A stretch of DNA of 64,000 bases from Methanocalculus alkaliphilus (GCF_024170505.1 NZ_JALJYG010000004.1:62001-126000), one strand, 5' to 3'. Numbered from the stretch's first letter, positions 17,043 through 25,793 are shown. Numbers and translations are program-made. Notes: generated by a model not told the origin, from the letters alone.

Positions 17043-17969
17043 TTAATGGTACATCCGGTACAGTTCCCACTCATCGATGACAGTCCCGTTTGGAAGAATG
17101 GCAACGCCATACTCACCATCAGGCCCTGATCGGATCTCATACTCATAGCCGAGTTCTTTCACAAAGACTGCGGCAGGATTTGGCATTCCAGGCATATCAC
17201 CTGCTTTCTCAATGGCGATGATCGTGATTGGCTGGCCCCACTGCTGGATGGTGACGATATCCCGTTCCATCGTGCCGGTAAAAGAGACCTTCAATCCATC
17301 CACCTTATGCTCCTCTGCAAGATTCAGTGGGAGATACTGTCCTCCATCATCCCCAATGATTCCATAAAACCCGCCTTCAAGGTCGATGTAGGTGATAGTA
17401 CCTGTTCCGGCGACGATATCTTCAGTCTCATGAAGGGACATCGCGATGATCTCAACAGGCTGTCCCCACATCTGGATCGTCGCTACATCCTGGGGCTCCG
17501 CCTCAAATGAGACTGCCAGCCCGTCAACCTCAAATGCTTCATCAAGGTTTAATGGAAGGTATTGCGTGCCATCTTCAGCGATGATTCCATAGAATCCTCC
17601 TTCAAGATCGATGTAGGTGACAACACCACTCGTTCTGATGTACGGCTCTTCCTCCTCTTTGACGATACTTGTGATCCAGAGGGGAGTTCCCCATTGCTGT
17701 ATCGTTACAACATCATCCCTGATCTCCCCGGCAAAGACGACTTCTGTTCCATCAACTTTAAGCTCTTCAGGGAGGTTCATGGGAAGGTACTCTCTTCCAT
17801 CATCTGCAATGATTCCGTAGAACCCACCTTCAAGATCGATATATGTCACAACACCGATCCCGCTGACATCAACGGGGGGCTCCTCTGTGACACAGCCTGC
17901 ACCAAGGAGGCAGCAGGCAGCCAGGACCAAAACTGCTCCGGTAAGTATTTTTCCTCTCATACCTATCAT
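17043..17969 (-). CDS. Lipoprotein with three ~75-residue repeats and a DUF333-like tail
   Basis: 308 residues. The signal peptide ends in a lipobox (LLGAGC, Cys 26), so it is probably lipid-anchored outside the cell. Three near-identical modules follow at ~40-115, 116-190 and 191-262, each starting VTYIDLEGGFYGII, passing YLPxNL...KVDGL and ending TIQQWGxPxxIIAI. The DNA also repeats with a period of 225-228 bp. The last ~44 residues (NPAAVFVKELGYEYEIRSG, NGTVIDEWELYR) match the DUF333 pattern. The repeat resembles small beta-barrel modules; ligand and function are unknown. It converges on lysE. Confidence 0.82.
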   Translation of the reverse strand: MIGMRGKILTGAVLVLAACCLLGAGCVTEEPPVDVSGIGVVTYIDLEGGFYGIIADDGREYLPMNLPEELKVDGTEVVFAGEIRDDVVTIQQWGTPLWITSIVKEEEEPYIRTSGVVTYIDLEGGFYGIIAEDGTQYLPLNLDEAFEVDGLAVSFEAEPQDVATIQMWGQPVEIIAMSLHETEDIVAGTGTITYIDLEGGFYGIIGDDGGQYLPLNLAEEHKVDGLKVSFTGTMERDIVTIQQWGQPITIIAIEKAGDMPGMPNPAAVFVKELGYEYEIRSGPDGEYGVAILPNGTVIDEWELYRMYH

Positions 17970-18060
17970 GAGGATGATGGTTCTTCTGATAATAAATATA
18001 TGCCTTTAACTGCGGTCATTTCCGCAGTTATCTGTTTATATTCAATAGAATGTCGAAATA

Positions 18061-18999
18061 TCATTCAATTTTTGTATTGATCCCTCTCCTCAGCCCGGCC
18101 GCTCCTGCACTCCTGATTGCATCCTCATATTCCTTCCCGGTTATCCGACGCTGAAGGGATTGATATCTCTGCTCCAGTCTCCCAACCCTGAATGCCGGCC
18201 TGTACTGGGGCATGATGTTCGTATATGTATTCGTTGAGATCTCCTCTGCGATGAACGCAACCACCGCCCGGGTACCGGAGAGATCATCGGGAAGGACGAG
18301 GTGCCGGATGATCATACCCCGCTTGGCAATACCATCCCGTATCACAAGATCTCCAACCTGCCGGTGCATCTCTTTCAGCGCATCGTGCATCTTTTCAACA
18401 TAATCCGGTGCTCCTGAGAGATCGTTGGCAATCTCATCATCTCCATATTTTGCATCCGGCATATAGATGTCAATGACACCATCAAGGAGTTCCAGGGTCG
18501 TGACAGCATCATACCCCCCGGTATTATAGACGATGGGGATCGTCAATCCATGACCCGCAGCTATATCGATTGCTTCAAGAATACCAGCCACCTGGTGTGT
18601 TGGTGAGACGAGATTGATATTATGGCATCCCATCTCCTGAAGCCTTAGCATTATCATTGCGAGATCATCAGCAGATATTTCGTACCCTCTTCCTTCCTTG
18701 CTGATATCATGATTCTGGCAATAGACACAGGCAAGATTACAATGGGTAAAGAATATGGTTCCTGACCCTCTCTTTCCAACGAGTGGCTCCTCCTCCCCAT
18801 AGTGTGGGGAGAAGCTTGAGACGACCAGTGTATCTCCGGTTCTGCAAACTCCCCTCTCACCAGCAGTTCGGTCAACATGACAGGCATGTGGGCAGAGGGT
18901 GCAGTCTCTGAGTATCTCTGCTGCCGCCTCTGCTCTCTTCCTCAGGATACCGTCCTGGTGAAGATCAGGATATCGTTTCTCTGTATGGGTCTGGTTCAT
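18061..18999 (-). CDS. Radical SAM protein, PflA-like (COG1313 type)
   Basis: 312 residues. Residues 33-52 hold four Cys (CTLCPHAC, later GVC) that may bind a second metal or cluster; the radical SAM triad is C87, C91, C94 (CNLACVYC). The following SADDLAMIMLRLQEMGCHNI and VYNTGGYDAVTTLELLDGVIDIYMPD are typical of the family related to pyruvate formate-lyase activating enzymes. The substrate is unknown. It is transcribed alone, away from the nitroreductase gene on its other side. Confidence 0.88.
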   Translation of the reverse strand: MNQTHTEKRYPDLHQDGILRKRAEAAAEILRDCTLCPHACHVDRTAGERGVCRTGDTLVVSSFSPHYGEEEPLVGKRGSGTIFFTHCNLACVYCQNHDISKEGRGYEISADDLAMIMLRLQEMGCHNINLVSPTHQVAGILEAIDIAAGHGLTIPIVYNTGGYDAVTTLELLDGVIDIYMPDAKYGDDEIANDLSGAPDYVEKMHDALKEMHRQVGDLVIRDGIAKRGMIIRHLVLPDDLSGTRAVVAFIAEEISTNTYTNIMPQYRPAFRVGRLEQRYQSLQRRITGKEYEDAIRSAGAAGLRRGINTKIE

Positions 19000-19139
19000 C
19001 TATATCACCGGATTACCGCCGTCCCTTCTCTGAACTCTTCGTGCAGGGACGCCCCCCTGTGGCTCTGTGTATATCTCCTTTCATCGGTTGCATATATCTT
19101 CCTGTGGTGTATGGATGGGATTTGGACGCAGACTGCTGA

Positions 19140-19775
19140 ATGGTTATTGTGGATAAGCGTCAATCACCAGTGATGAACGACTGCATCAGACGCCTCACCC
19201 TGAAAAGCAGAAGTACACGTCGGTTCCGTGAGGATCAGCGAATACCAATGGAGACGCTTGTTCACCTCATCGATATCGCCCGTTTCTGCCCGTCTGCAAG
19301 AAACCGCCAGCCACTCAGATATATTCTCTCTGTTGAGGAGAAAGAGACGGTGCAGATACGATCCTGCCTTCTCTTTGCCCTTGATCTCCCGGGATGGGAT
19401 GGCCCGGCAGAAGGAGAGCGTCCGGCCGCATATATAACCATCATCGCCTCAAAGGGGGCAGAGCCTGACCCATCAATCGATCTCGGTGTCGCCGCGCAGA
19501 CTATTCTCCTGGCTGCTGCCGAGAAGGGTATTGCCGGGTGTATGTTCGGCTCGATCAGGCGGACGGAGCTTGCAACCCTCCTTCAGATCCCGGACGGCTA
19601 CCAGATCCTCCTTGTTATCGCCCTTGGCTATCCTGGTGAGGAGATCCGAATCGAAGAACCGGGAGAGGACGGGGATACCCGGTACTGGAGAGATGATCAG
19701 GATATCCATCACGTTCCAAAACGGTCCCTTCAGGATTGCATTCTTATGGCGGGATCTGGTGATCATGTATCCTGA
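19140..19775 (+). CDS. Nitroreductase family protein
   Basis: 211 residues; an ATG at 19173 is a possible shorter start. SRSTRRFREDQRIP and FCPSARNRQPLRYI form the FMN-binding N-terminal motif, and LGVAAQTILLAAAEKGIAGCMFG and ALGYPGE complete the fold. It is an FMN-dependent NAD(P)H or ferredoxin-linked reductase of unknown substrate. A second, different nitroreductase lies at 29.4-29.9 kb. The C-terminal ~35 residues are acidic and lie outside the usual domain. Confidence 0.85.
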   Translation: MVIVDKRQSPVMNDCIRRLTLKSRSTRRFREDQRIPMETLVHLIDIARFCPSARNRQPLRYILSVEEKETVQIRSCLLFALDLPGWDGPAEGERPAAYITIIASKGAEPDPSIDLGVAAQTILLAAAEKGIAGCMFGSIRRTELATLLQIPDGYQILLVIALGYPGEEIRIEEPGEDGDTRYWRDDQDIHHVPKRSLQDCILMAGSGDHVS

Positions 19776-19825
19776 GCTGTAGCAGCAACTGAAGTCTTAT
19801 ATATAACACCGATTTACTACTCTCC

Positions 19826-20392
19826 ATGAGCGAAGGGAAGAAGGAGATTCGCGACAGGCTCCGCCATATAAAAGAGATGCAGACGCCGGAAGAGCGGTTT
19901 GAAAAGAGCAGGGCAATTTGCAGACACCTTATGGGGCTGATTTCATCTGGCGAGACGGTGATGGTCTATACCTCAAAAGAGAAGGAGGTCAATACCGTTC
20001 CACTCATAACGATGCTTCTATCATATGGGTATCCGGTTATTGTTCCGATCATCCAGAGCGACGATGTCAGTCTACGGCTCTCATATCTTGAGGATATGAT
20101 GGTCCTTGTTCCAAGTACGTTCGGGGTTCCCGAACCGATCGGAAATGAGATCCCGGCAGATGGTGTAGATGTCGACACCATCATCCTCCCCATGCTTGGA
20201 TTTGACCGGAGTGGGGGGCGTATCGGGTATGGTGCCGGATATTATGATCGCTTCCTTGCACAATATCCTGATCTCAGAAAGATCGGGATCGCCTTTGCCT
20301 GCCAGGAGGTTGACTCCCTTCCTCTGGATCCCCACGATGTCGTCATGGATGCTATCGTGACCGAGGAGGGTGTCGTCTACCGGAGGGTGTAA
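19826..20392 (+). CDS. 5-formyltetrahydrofolate cyclo-ligase family protein
   Basis: 188 residues. KKEIRDRLRHIKEMQTPEER, VMVYTSKEKEVNT and the C-terminal IGYGAGYYDRFLAQYPDLRKIGIAF (GxGxGYYDR ATP-binding signature) define the MTHFS/5-FCL family. In bacteria it converts 5-formyl-THF to 5,10-methenyl-THF with ATP. In a methanogen that uses tetrahydromethanopterin the physiological substrate is uncertain. It ends 3 bp before the ftr gene, another C1-formyl enzyme. Confidence 0.9.
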   Translation: MSEGKKEIRDRLRHIKEMQTPEERFEKSRAICRHLMGLISSGETVMVYTSKEKEVNTVPLITMLLSYGYPVIVPIIQSDDVSLRLSYLEDMMVLVPSTFGVPEPIGNEIPADGVDVDTIILPMLGFDRSGGRIGYGAGYYDRFLAQYPDLRKIGIAFACQEVDSLPLDPHDVVMDAIVTEEGVVYRRV

Positions 20393-20395
20393 TGT

Positions 20396-21286
20396 ATGAT
20401 GCTTGGGGAGACGGTGATCCTTGATACCTTTGCAGAGGCATTCCCCATCTGGGTATCACGCATCATCATCACGGCAGATACCATGGAGTGGGCATATACA
20501 GCGGCACAGGAAGCAACCGGCTTTGCAACCTCCAAGATCTACTGTCCCTGTGAAGCCGGGATTGAAGGAGTTGTTCATGATACCCCTGATGGCCGTCCCG
20601 GCGTCTCAATCCTCATCTCTGCTGAGAAGAAACAGATGCGATCCAATGTGAGTGACCGCATATCACAATGTATTCTCCCGGCACCGACGGCATCGGCATT
20701 CGATGGCCTCCCTGACGCGGTCGATCGCTTCCATACCCGTATGCACTATTTCGGGGATGGTTATGAGGAACGCTGTATCGTCGGTGGGAGAAACTGCTGG
20801 CGAATTCCTGTGATGGAGGGGGAGTACATCGGAGAGGAACGATATGGAACGGTGAAGGGGATCGCAGGAGGCAACTTCCTTGTCATGGCAGCGGATCGGT
20901 TGACGGCCCTTACCGCAGCCGAGGCCGGGGTCCGGGCTATCGAGCCTCTCCCTGATGTGATCACAGGCTTTGCAGGGGGGATCGTCGGCAGCGGATCAAA
21001 AGTCGGATGCAAAAATTATCGTTTCCCGATGCCCGCAAGCACAAACCATGCCTGGTGCCCGACCCTGAGAGGCACAATCCCTGACTCCGAGGTTCCTGAT
21101 GGAGTCAACTCAATCTATGAGGTGGTCATCAATGGCATCGGTGAGGACGCTGTAAAAACGGCGATGAAGGCAGGGATTGAATCGGCTGTCGAAGCGGGAG
21201 GGGTTCTGAATATCGGGGCATCTAACTTCGGCGGGAAGCTTGGGCCGCACCGGTTCATGCTCCGGGAACTCTTCTCTTCAGAATAG
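20396..21286 (+). CDS. ftr: Formylmethanofuran:tetrahydromethanopterin formyltransferase
   Basis: 296 residues, the family's normal length. DTFAEAFPIWVSRIIIT, EATGFATSKIYCPCEAGIE, DTPDGRPGV, GIAGGNFLVMA, LTALTAAEAGVRAI, GSGSKVGCKNYRF and NFGGKLGPHRFMLREL are all Ftr blocks. It moves the formyl group from formylmethanofuran to H4MPT, the second step of CO2 reduction to methane. A GGAGGG site sits upstream. The sequence departs from well-known Ftr proteins at several positions (for example MEW and PIWVSR in the N-terminal block), so it could be a second, divergent copy rather than the main one; I cannot tell from this window. Confidence 0.93.
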   Translation: MMLGETVILDTFAEAFPIWVSRIIITADTMEWAYTAAQEATGFATSKIYCPCEAGIEGVVHDTPDGRPGVSILISAEKKQMRSNVSDRISQCILPAPTASAFDGLPDAVDRFHTRMHYFGDGYEERCIVGGRNCWRIPVMEGEYIGEERYGTVKGIAGGNFLVMAADRLTALTAAEAGVRAIEPLPDVITGFAGGIVGSGSKVGCKNYRFPMPASTNHAWCPTLRGTIPDSEVPDGVNSIYEVVINGIGEDAVKTAMKAGIESAVEAGGVLNIGASNFGGKLGPHRFMLRELFSSE

Positions 21287-21346
21287 TACGCCTCCCCCCT
21301 CCTTCTTTCAAGAGAATGTGATGCGATCATTCTGTTCCGATCCCTT

Positions 21347-21368
21347 GGTTAATTTAAACATATTAACT
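21347..21368. promoter_or_regulatory. Imperfect dyad upstream of the tungstate-type operon
   Basis: GGTTAAT and ATTAACT form an inverted repeat (6 of 7 positions) separated by eight bases, 56 bp before the tupA ATG in a 138 bp AT-rich intergenic stretch. The placement suits an operator for a molybdate/tungstate-responsive repressor or a promoter-proximal site. There is no direct evidence for a binding protein. Confidence 0.35.
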
Positions 21369-21423
21369 AAATGGTAAAAGACAACTCATATATTGATCCA
21401 TCACCCATCTATCTCTGTTGCCT

Positions 21424-22347
21424 ATGAAAAAAATACGGACATTCACTATCATGGGGATTCTGATCCTCACACTCCTTTTCGCCGGATGCACCGGGATTGA
21501 TGTGTTTGGGTCACCATCAAAGAACGAGCTCCGAATCGCAACGACAACCAGTCTCTATGATACCGGGCTTCTGGATCATCTCCAGCCGATCTTTGAGGAG
21601 AGATATGATGCAAGGCTCCTGATCGTATCCGCAGGAACCGGGAAAGCACTTGAGTATGGGCAGAGGGGGGATGTTGATGTGATGATGGTGCATGATCGAT
21701 CCCGTGAAGATACGTTCATATCAGAAGGCCATGGCGTTGAACGCCGTGTCGTAGCCTATAATTACTTTATTCTTCTCGGGCCTGAATCGGACCCGGCCGG
21801 GATTCGTGGAGCAGAACCTGAGGAGGCATTCAGGAGACTCCTTGAATTGGGAACTGCCGGGGATTTGGGTATTGCTTTTATCTCCCGGGGGGATGAGTCA
21901 GGTACTCACGCAAAGGAGAAGGCGATCTGGCGGTCTGCCGGATATGATTATGCCAGAGATATTCAGAATTCCGGATTATGGTATGTTGAAGTCGGACGTG
22001 GGATGGGTGAGACCCTCGTGATGGCAAATGAGAAGGAGGCATATACCCTTTCGGATATCGGTACCTTCCTTGCATACAAGGGAGACCTTGGGATCGTCCC
22101 GATCGTTGCTGAGGGGGATATTCTTCTGAATGTCTACTCCACCATGCTGATCAATCCAAAGACGCATACAGGGATTGATATTGATCTTGGAAAAACATGG
22201 ATCAACTTCCTCATCTCTGATGAGGCACAAGAGGAGATCGCTACCTTCGGTCTCCCCGAATATGGCGAACCTCTTTTCTTCCCTGCACAAGGCAACTGGG
22301 AGATCATGGGTGTTCCCCAGTCTGAAGTGACAGAGCCGGTGCTCTGA
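21424..22347 (+). CDS. tupA: Tungstate-type ABC transporter substrate-binding lipoprotein
   Basis: 307 residues from the ATG at 21424 (a TTG six bases earlier also opens the frame). It has a lipobox signal peptide (LLFAGC) and then the TupA pattern: LRIATTTSLYDTGLLDHL, SAGTGKALEYGQRGDVDVMMVHDR, AYNYFILLGP and SRGDESGTHAKEK. TTTSLYDTG and SAGTG contact the oxyanion in this family. Substrate assignment (tungstate over molybdate) is by family resemblance; tungsten is used by formylmethanofuran and formate dehydrogenases in methanogens. It leads a three-gene operon. Confidence 0.88.
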   Translation: MKKIRTFTIMGILILTLLFAGCTGIDVFGSPSKNELRIATTTSLYDTGLLDHLQPIFEERYDARLLIVSAGTGKALEYGQRGDVDVMMVHDRSREDTFISEGHGVERRVVAYNYFILLGPESDPAGIRGAEPEEAFRRLLELGTAGDLGIAFISRGDESGTHAKEKAIWRSAGYDYARDIQNSGLWYVEVGRGMGETLVMANEKEAYTLSDIGTFLAYKGDLGIVPIVAEGDILLNVYSTMLINPKTHTGIDIDLGKTWINFLISDEAQEEIATFGLPEYGEPLFFPAQGNWEIMGVPQSEVTEPVL

Positions 22348-22397
22348 CAACACCATCTTTTTCTTCGCTATCGGCGTAGTAAACAGGGATTATCTGT

Positions 22398-23084
22398 ATG
22401 AATGAGATCGTCAGCGGCTTCCTCACCGCTCTTCACCTGATCATCACCCTTGACCCCGAAGTGATCGAGATCTCGATCCGCAGCATTGTCATCTCCCTCA
22501 CTGCAACGCTTATCGGCGCCCTGATTGCAATTCCTATCGGGGCGACCATCACCTTCTCAGAATTTCCGGGGAAACGGGGTCTTGTCAGCTTCATTCAGAC
22601 ACTCTATGCCCTCCCTACCGTCCTCGTTGGTCTCTTCGTCTTTTTATTGATCTCCAGAGCAGGCCCGTTCGGTTTCCTTCGCCTCCTCTTTACCCCGGAA
22701 GGGATGATAATCGCCCAGACGATCCTGATCCTTCCGATTCTCATAGGGCTTACCATCTCTGCCCTTTCTAATATTGATCCTATGATCAGGGATACCCTCC
22801 ACTCGCTTGGCGCGACACGGATACAGTTCCTCCGATCTATTGTATCTGAAGCACGATATGCGATCATGGCCGCTGTTGTGCTTGGATTTGGACGTGCCAT
22901 CTCGGAAGTCGGAGCAGCAATCATGATCGGAGGGAACATCAAGGGGCACACCCGTGTCCTGACGACCGCGATCTCACTTGAGACGTCTATGGGCAACATC
23001 TCCGTCTCGATTGCACTTGGTATCATTCTCCTGCTGATTGCACTTGTGATCAATCTCCTCCTTGCGATAGTCCAGAACCGGTGA
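22398..23084 (+). CDS. tupB: Tungstate-type ABC transporter permease
   Basis: 228 residues with about five to six membrane helices. The N-terminus RSIVISLTATLIGALIAIPIGATITF and the permease EAA-like loop DTLHSLGATRIQFLRSIVSEARYAI (~135-160) followed by GFGRAISEVGAAIMIGG are characteristic of TupB/ModB-type permeases. It lies 50 bp after tupA and 3 bp before the ATPase gene. Confidence 0.9.
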   Translation: MNEIVSGFLTALHLIITLDPEVIEISIRSIVISLTATLIGALIAIPIGATITFSEFPGKRGLVSFIQTLYALPTVLVGLFVFLLISRAGPFGFLRLLFTPEGMIIAQTILILPILIGLTISALSNIDPMIRDTLHSLGATRIQFLRSIVSEARYAIMAAVVLGFGRAISEVGAAIMIGGNIKGHTRVLTTAISLETSMGNISVSIALGIILLLIALVINLLLAIVQNR

Positions 23085-23087
23085 TAT

Positions 23088-24164
23088 ATGATGCTCAGAA
23101 TAGATGGGATATCCAAACGATTTGGTGAGACTGATGTATTGTCCGGCATCTCCGCTGATATTGAACAAGGAGAGTTCTTTACAATCATCGGACCATCCGG
23201 GGCAGGGAAATCGACCCTTCTTCGGTTGATCAATCTCCTTGATACTCCCACCGGAGGTTCCATATCCCTTGATGGTATTTCCATTCATTCGGACAGATCC
23301 CTTGAGGTTCGCCGCCGGATGGGGATGGTCTTCCAGAAACCTGCAGTCTTTAAAAGTACGGTCTATGAAAACATCGCTCTTGGCCTCAGGTTCAGGCATG
23401 AACCCGAATCACGTATAAAGGAAAAAGTCTCTGAATCACTCGATCTCGTTCAACTTGGCGGTTTTGAAGGCCGAAAGGCGGTCACTCTCTCCGGCGGTGA
23501 GATGCAGAGGGTTGCCATCGCACGGGTGATGGTGACAGATCCCGATCTTCTTCTCCTTGATGAGCCGACGGCAAACCTTGATCCCGTCTCGGTCGGGGTG
23601 ATAGAAGATCTCATTATCAGGATTAACCGGGAATTTGGGACGACGATCATCATGTCAACTCATGACATGTTCCAGGGCCAGCGACTCGCCCATCGGATGG
23701 GGGTGATGGTTGATGGAACGTTTGCTCAGATCGGTACATCCCGTGAGATCTTTACGACTCCCCATGACCGGTATGTTGCACGCTTCGTCGGGATCGAGAA
23801 TCTCATTGATGGGATTATCTCATCCACTGATGGCGGGATTGCCACCATCGATGCAGGTGGTGTCAAGGTTCAGGTTGTGACCCCTCTCTCTGCCGGAAAC
23901 AGGGTTACCGTCTGCCTCAGGCCTGAAGATATTGCTGTTGGATTACACCCTGATCATGCAGAGAGTGTCAGAAATGTTCTGCAAGGAACTGTTGTCTCAA
24001 TTACAGCGATGGGGCCACTCACCAGACTGACACTGGACTGTGGTATTCGTCTCGTCGCTGTTGTGACATGGAAAGCGGCAGAGGAGCTTGGTATCGAGGA
24101 TGGATCAACGATTTCTGCATCCTTTAAGGCGACAGCTGCCCATGTTCTCCCTCTGAGCCGGTGA
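23088..24164 (+). CDS. tupC: Tungstate-type ABC transporter ATPase
   Basis: 358 residues. Walker A is GPSGAGKST (~37), the Q-loop lies around GMVFQKPAVF, the ABC signature is LSGGEMQRVAIARV, Walker B is LLLLDEPTANLD and the switch His is in MSTHDM. The last ~110 residues form an OB-like TOBE regulatory domain (RVTVCLRPEDIAV, GTVVSITAMGPLTRLTL), often seen in oxyanion importers. GGTGAT overlaps the previous stop just ahead of the doubled ATG start. Confidence 0.92.
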   Translation: MMLRIDGISKRFGETDVLSGISADIEQGEFFTIIGPSGAGKSTLLRLINLLDTPTGGSISLDGISIHSDRSLEVRRRMGMVFQKPAVFKSTVYENIALGLRFRHEPESRIKEKVSESLDLVQLGGFEGRKAVTLSGGEMQRVAIARVMVTDPDLLLLDEPTANLDPVSVGVIEDLIIRINREFGTTIIMSTHDMFQGQRLAHRMGVMVDGTFAQIGTSREIFTTPHDRYVARFVGIENLIDGIISSTDGGIATIDAGGVKVQVVTPLSAGNRVTVCLRPEDIAVGLHPDHAESVRNVLQGTVVSITAMGPLTRLTLDCGIRLVAVVTWKAAEELGIEDGSTISASFKATAAHVLPLSR

Positions 24165-24202
24165 GGGGGTGAGAGTTGATTGATCACGTTATCTGCGTAA
24201 AG

Positions 24203-24216
24203 GAACTTTTATATAA
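24203..24216 (+). promoter_or_regulatory. Probable TATA box for the small ORF/receiver-kinase unit
   Basis: AACTTTTATATAAT is an archaeal-type TATA element in the 248 bp between tupC and the receiver-kinase gene. A start site about 25 bases downstream would exclude the TTG-started reading at 24176 and leave the short ORF at 24290 as the first cistron. Confidence 0.45.
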
Positions 24217-24289
24217 TCTACAAATAGACCACCATATATCGAAAGACTGTATCCGGTTCCGGTCGATATGTGTCTGGTATCTGGCTCCT

Positions 24290-24415
24290 ATGACCCAGCT
24301 CGTAGAAGAGAAGGTACGAATTCTGTTTCCCTCTTCAGAACCCGGGATTCTGTTTTCCCTGGAGCTGCATGAGATAGAGGGGTATTTCCGGTTTCCTTCA
24401 GAAGAGGTTCAATGA
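24290..24415 (+). CDS. Possible 41-residue protein coupled to the receiver-kinase gene
   Basis: A short frame, MTQLVEEKVRILFPSSEPGI onward to EEVQ, whose TGA overlaps the ATGATG start of the following gene. The frame can be read from a TTG at 24176 but a TATA-like element at ~24205 argues against that. The composition (acidic, FPSSEPG, ELHEIEGYF) is plausible for a small protein. No ribosome site is strong and no family is recognised. It could be a real leader cistron or only a chance frame. Confidence 0.4.
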   Translation: MTQLVEEKVRILFPSSEPGILFSLELHEIEGYFRFPSEEVQ

Positions 24416-25503
24416 TGACAGAGAAAAAAGTCTGGATAGTGGAAGATGAAGCGATAATCGCAATGGATCTGAAGAAGCGCCTTCAGGCGATGGGCTATAC
24501 CGTCCTTGGTATATCCGGGTATGCCGAAGATGCCATCGAAAAGGTACGGCAGTACACACCAGATCTTGTGATGATGGATATTATCCTGAAAGGTGAGATG
24601 GATGGTATTACGGCAGCAGAGATCATCAGGCGTGAATTGAATATCCCGGTTGTCTATCTGACAGCATATGATGATGAGAGAACGGTTCAAAGGGCTGAGG
24701 AGACCGAACCTTTTGGATATATCGTCAAGCCTTTTGAAGAGCAGAATCTCAGGATGGTCATTGAGATCGCCCTTTATAGAGAGCTCGAAAAAGAACTTGA
24801 GTTCTTTGCCCGGGAGGTCAACCAGTATGCACAGGACCTCCAGGATACGGCAGCCCTCCTCTCATTCTCAAACAGGAAACTCACCGTCATATCCGAGATC
24901 ACCCTGCATGACATTCTCAATAAGATTATGACGATCCAGGGATGTCTGGATCTGGCTTCTGATAAGAAGGTGGATAGCGAGCTTGCCGGATACCTCGATG
25001 AGATGCACCAGGCGGTCACCGATATACAGAAGCTGATCAGTTTTACCCGCAAATACGAGAAACTCGGGGCAGAAAAACGTACCTGGGTTCCTGTATCCGG
25101 TATCATCACCACAATCTCTGATGATCGGCTCCCTATCCGGAACCACTGTTCATCCCTCTCAATCTATGCAGATCCGATGCTTGCAATGGTCTTTGCAAAC
25201 CTTATGGACAACACCATCCGGCATGCCGAAGGTGCAACTGAAGTTAACCTCAATTGCGAAACCACTGATGATGGATTGCTGATCATCTGGGAGGATGATG
25301 GAACCGGGATTCCGGAGGATCAGAAGGAGAAGATCTTTGAGAAGGGTTCGGGAGAGGGTACTGGATTTGGGCTCTTTCTCGCCCGTGAGATCCTTTCGCT
25401 CTCCGGCATCACAACGCATGAGACCGGGATTCCTGGCAAAGGGGCGAGGTTTGAGATTATGGTTCCAAACGGGGCATGGAGGATTGAGAGCGGAAAAGAA
25501 TAG
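24412..25503 (+). CDS. Response-regulator receiver / histidine kinase hybrid
   Basis: 363 residues. The N-terminal receiver domain (residues ~5-120) has the acidic pair ED, phospho-acceptor D56 (LVMMDIIL), T84 and K106. A coiled linker (~120-150) leads to a dimerisation helix with H166 (SEITLHDILNKI), then a HATPase domain: N-box LMDNTIRHA, G1 DDGTGIP, G2 GTGFGLFLARE. It is soluble and has no sensor domain, so input probably arrives by phosphotransfer to the receiver or from a partner. This REC-first order is common in methanogens. The output partner is unknown. Confidence 0.9.
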   Translation: MMTEKKVWIVEDEAIIAMDLKKRLQAMGYTVLGISGYAEDAIEKVRQYTPDLVMMDIILKGEMDGITAAEIIRRELNIPVVYLTAYDDERTVQRAEETEPFGYIVKPFEEQNLRMVIEIALYRELEKELEFFAREVNQYAQDLQDTAALLSFSNRKLTVISEITLHDILNKIMTIQGCLDLASDKKVDSELAGYLDEMHQAVTDIQKLISFTRKYEKLGAEKRTWVPVSGIITTISDDRLPIRNHCSSLSIYADPMLAMVFANLMDNTIRHAEGATEVNLNCETTDDGLLIIWEDDGTGIPEDQKEKIFEKGSGEGTGFGLFLAREILSLSGITTHETGIPGKGARFEIMVPNGAWRIESGKE

Positions 25504-25666
25504 GGGTTCTCCCCAACGTCCCCTCCAACGACATGGTATCGCCCCCGGCAGCATGTGATGAAAGGGTGTTTTTCATAGAAGACCTGGGGCAGACCATCCG
25601 ATCTCTTTGAGCATTCGCTCTTTTATCCGGTGCGTCTTAGAATACTATCATGAAGGAAAATAAGGA

Positions 25667-25740
25667 AGCCTCAGCCGTGATTTGAACACGGGACCTGCTG
25701 ATTACAAGTCAGCCGCTATGCCGGGCTAAGCCACTGAGGC
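25667..25740 (-). tRNA. tRNA-Thr (anticodon TGT)
   Basis: The cloverleaf folds by eye: acceptor GCCTCAG/CTGAGGC, D-stem GCT/AGC, anticodon stem GCTGA/TCAGC with loop CTTGTAA (anticodon TGT), T-stem CCGTG/CACGG with TTCAAAT. The discriminator base is U and no CCA is encoded. TTTTTAA on the minus strand about 31-38 bases upstream may be its TATA element. Confidence 0.95.
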
Positions 25741-25793
25741 AGAAGTGCTCATAATAATAGTCCTTCGTCCTTAAAAAGATCTTCGATACGGGA

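Noticed and set aside
22604-23284. 226-codon minus-strand frame across tupB/tupC
   Set aside because: It lies opposite two clear ABC transporter genes and has the Arg/Ser/Pro-rich look of an antisense shadow.
24176-24289. TTG-started N-terminal extension of the small ORF
   Set aside because: A TATA-like element lies inside it, so it would be upstream of the likely transcription start.
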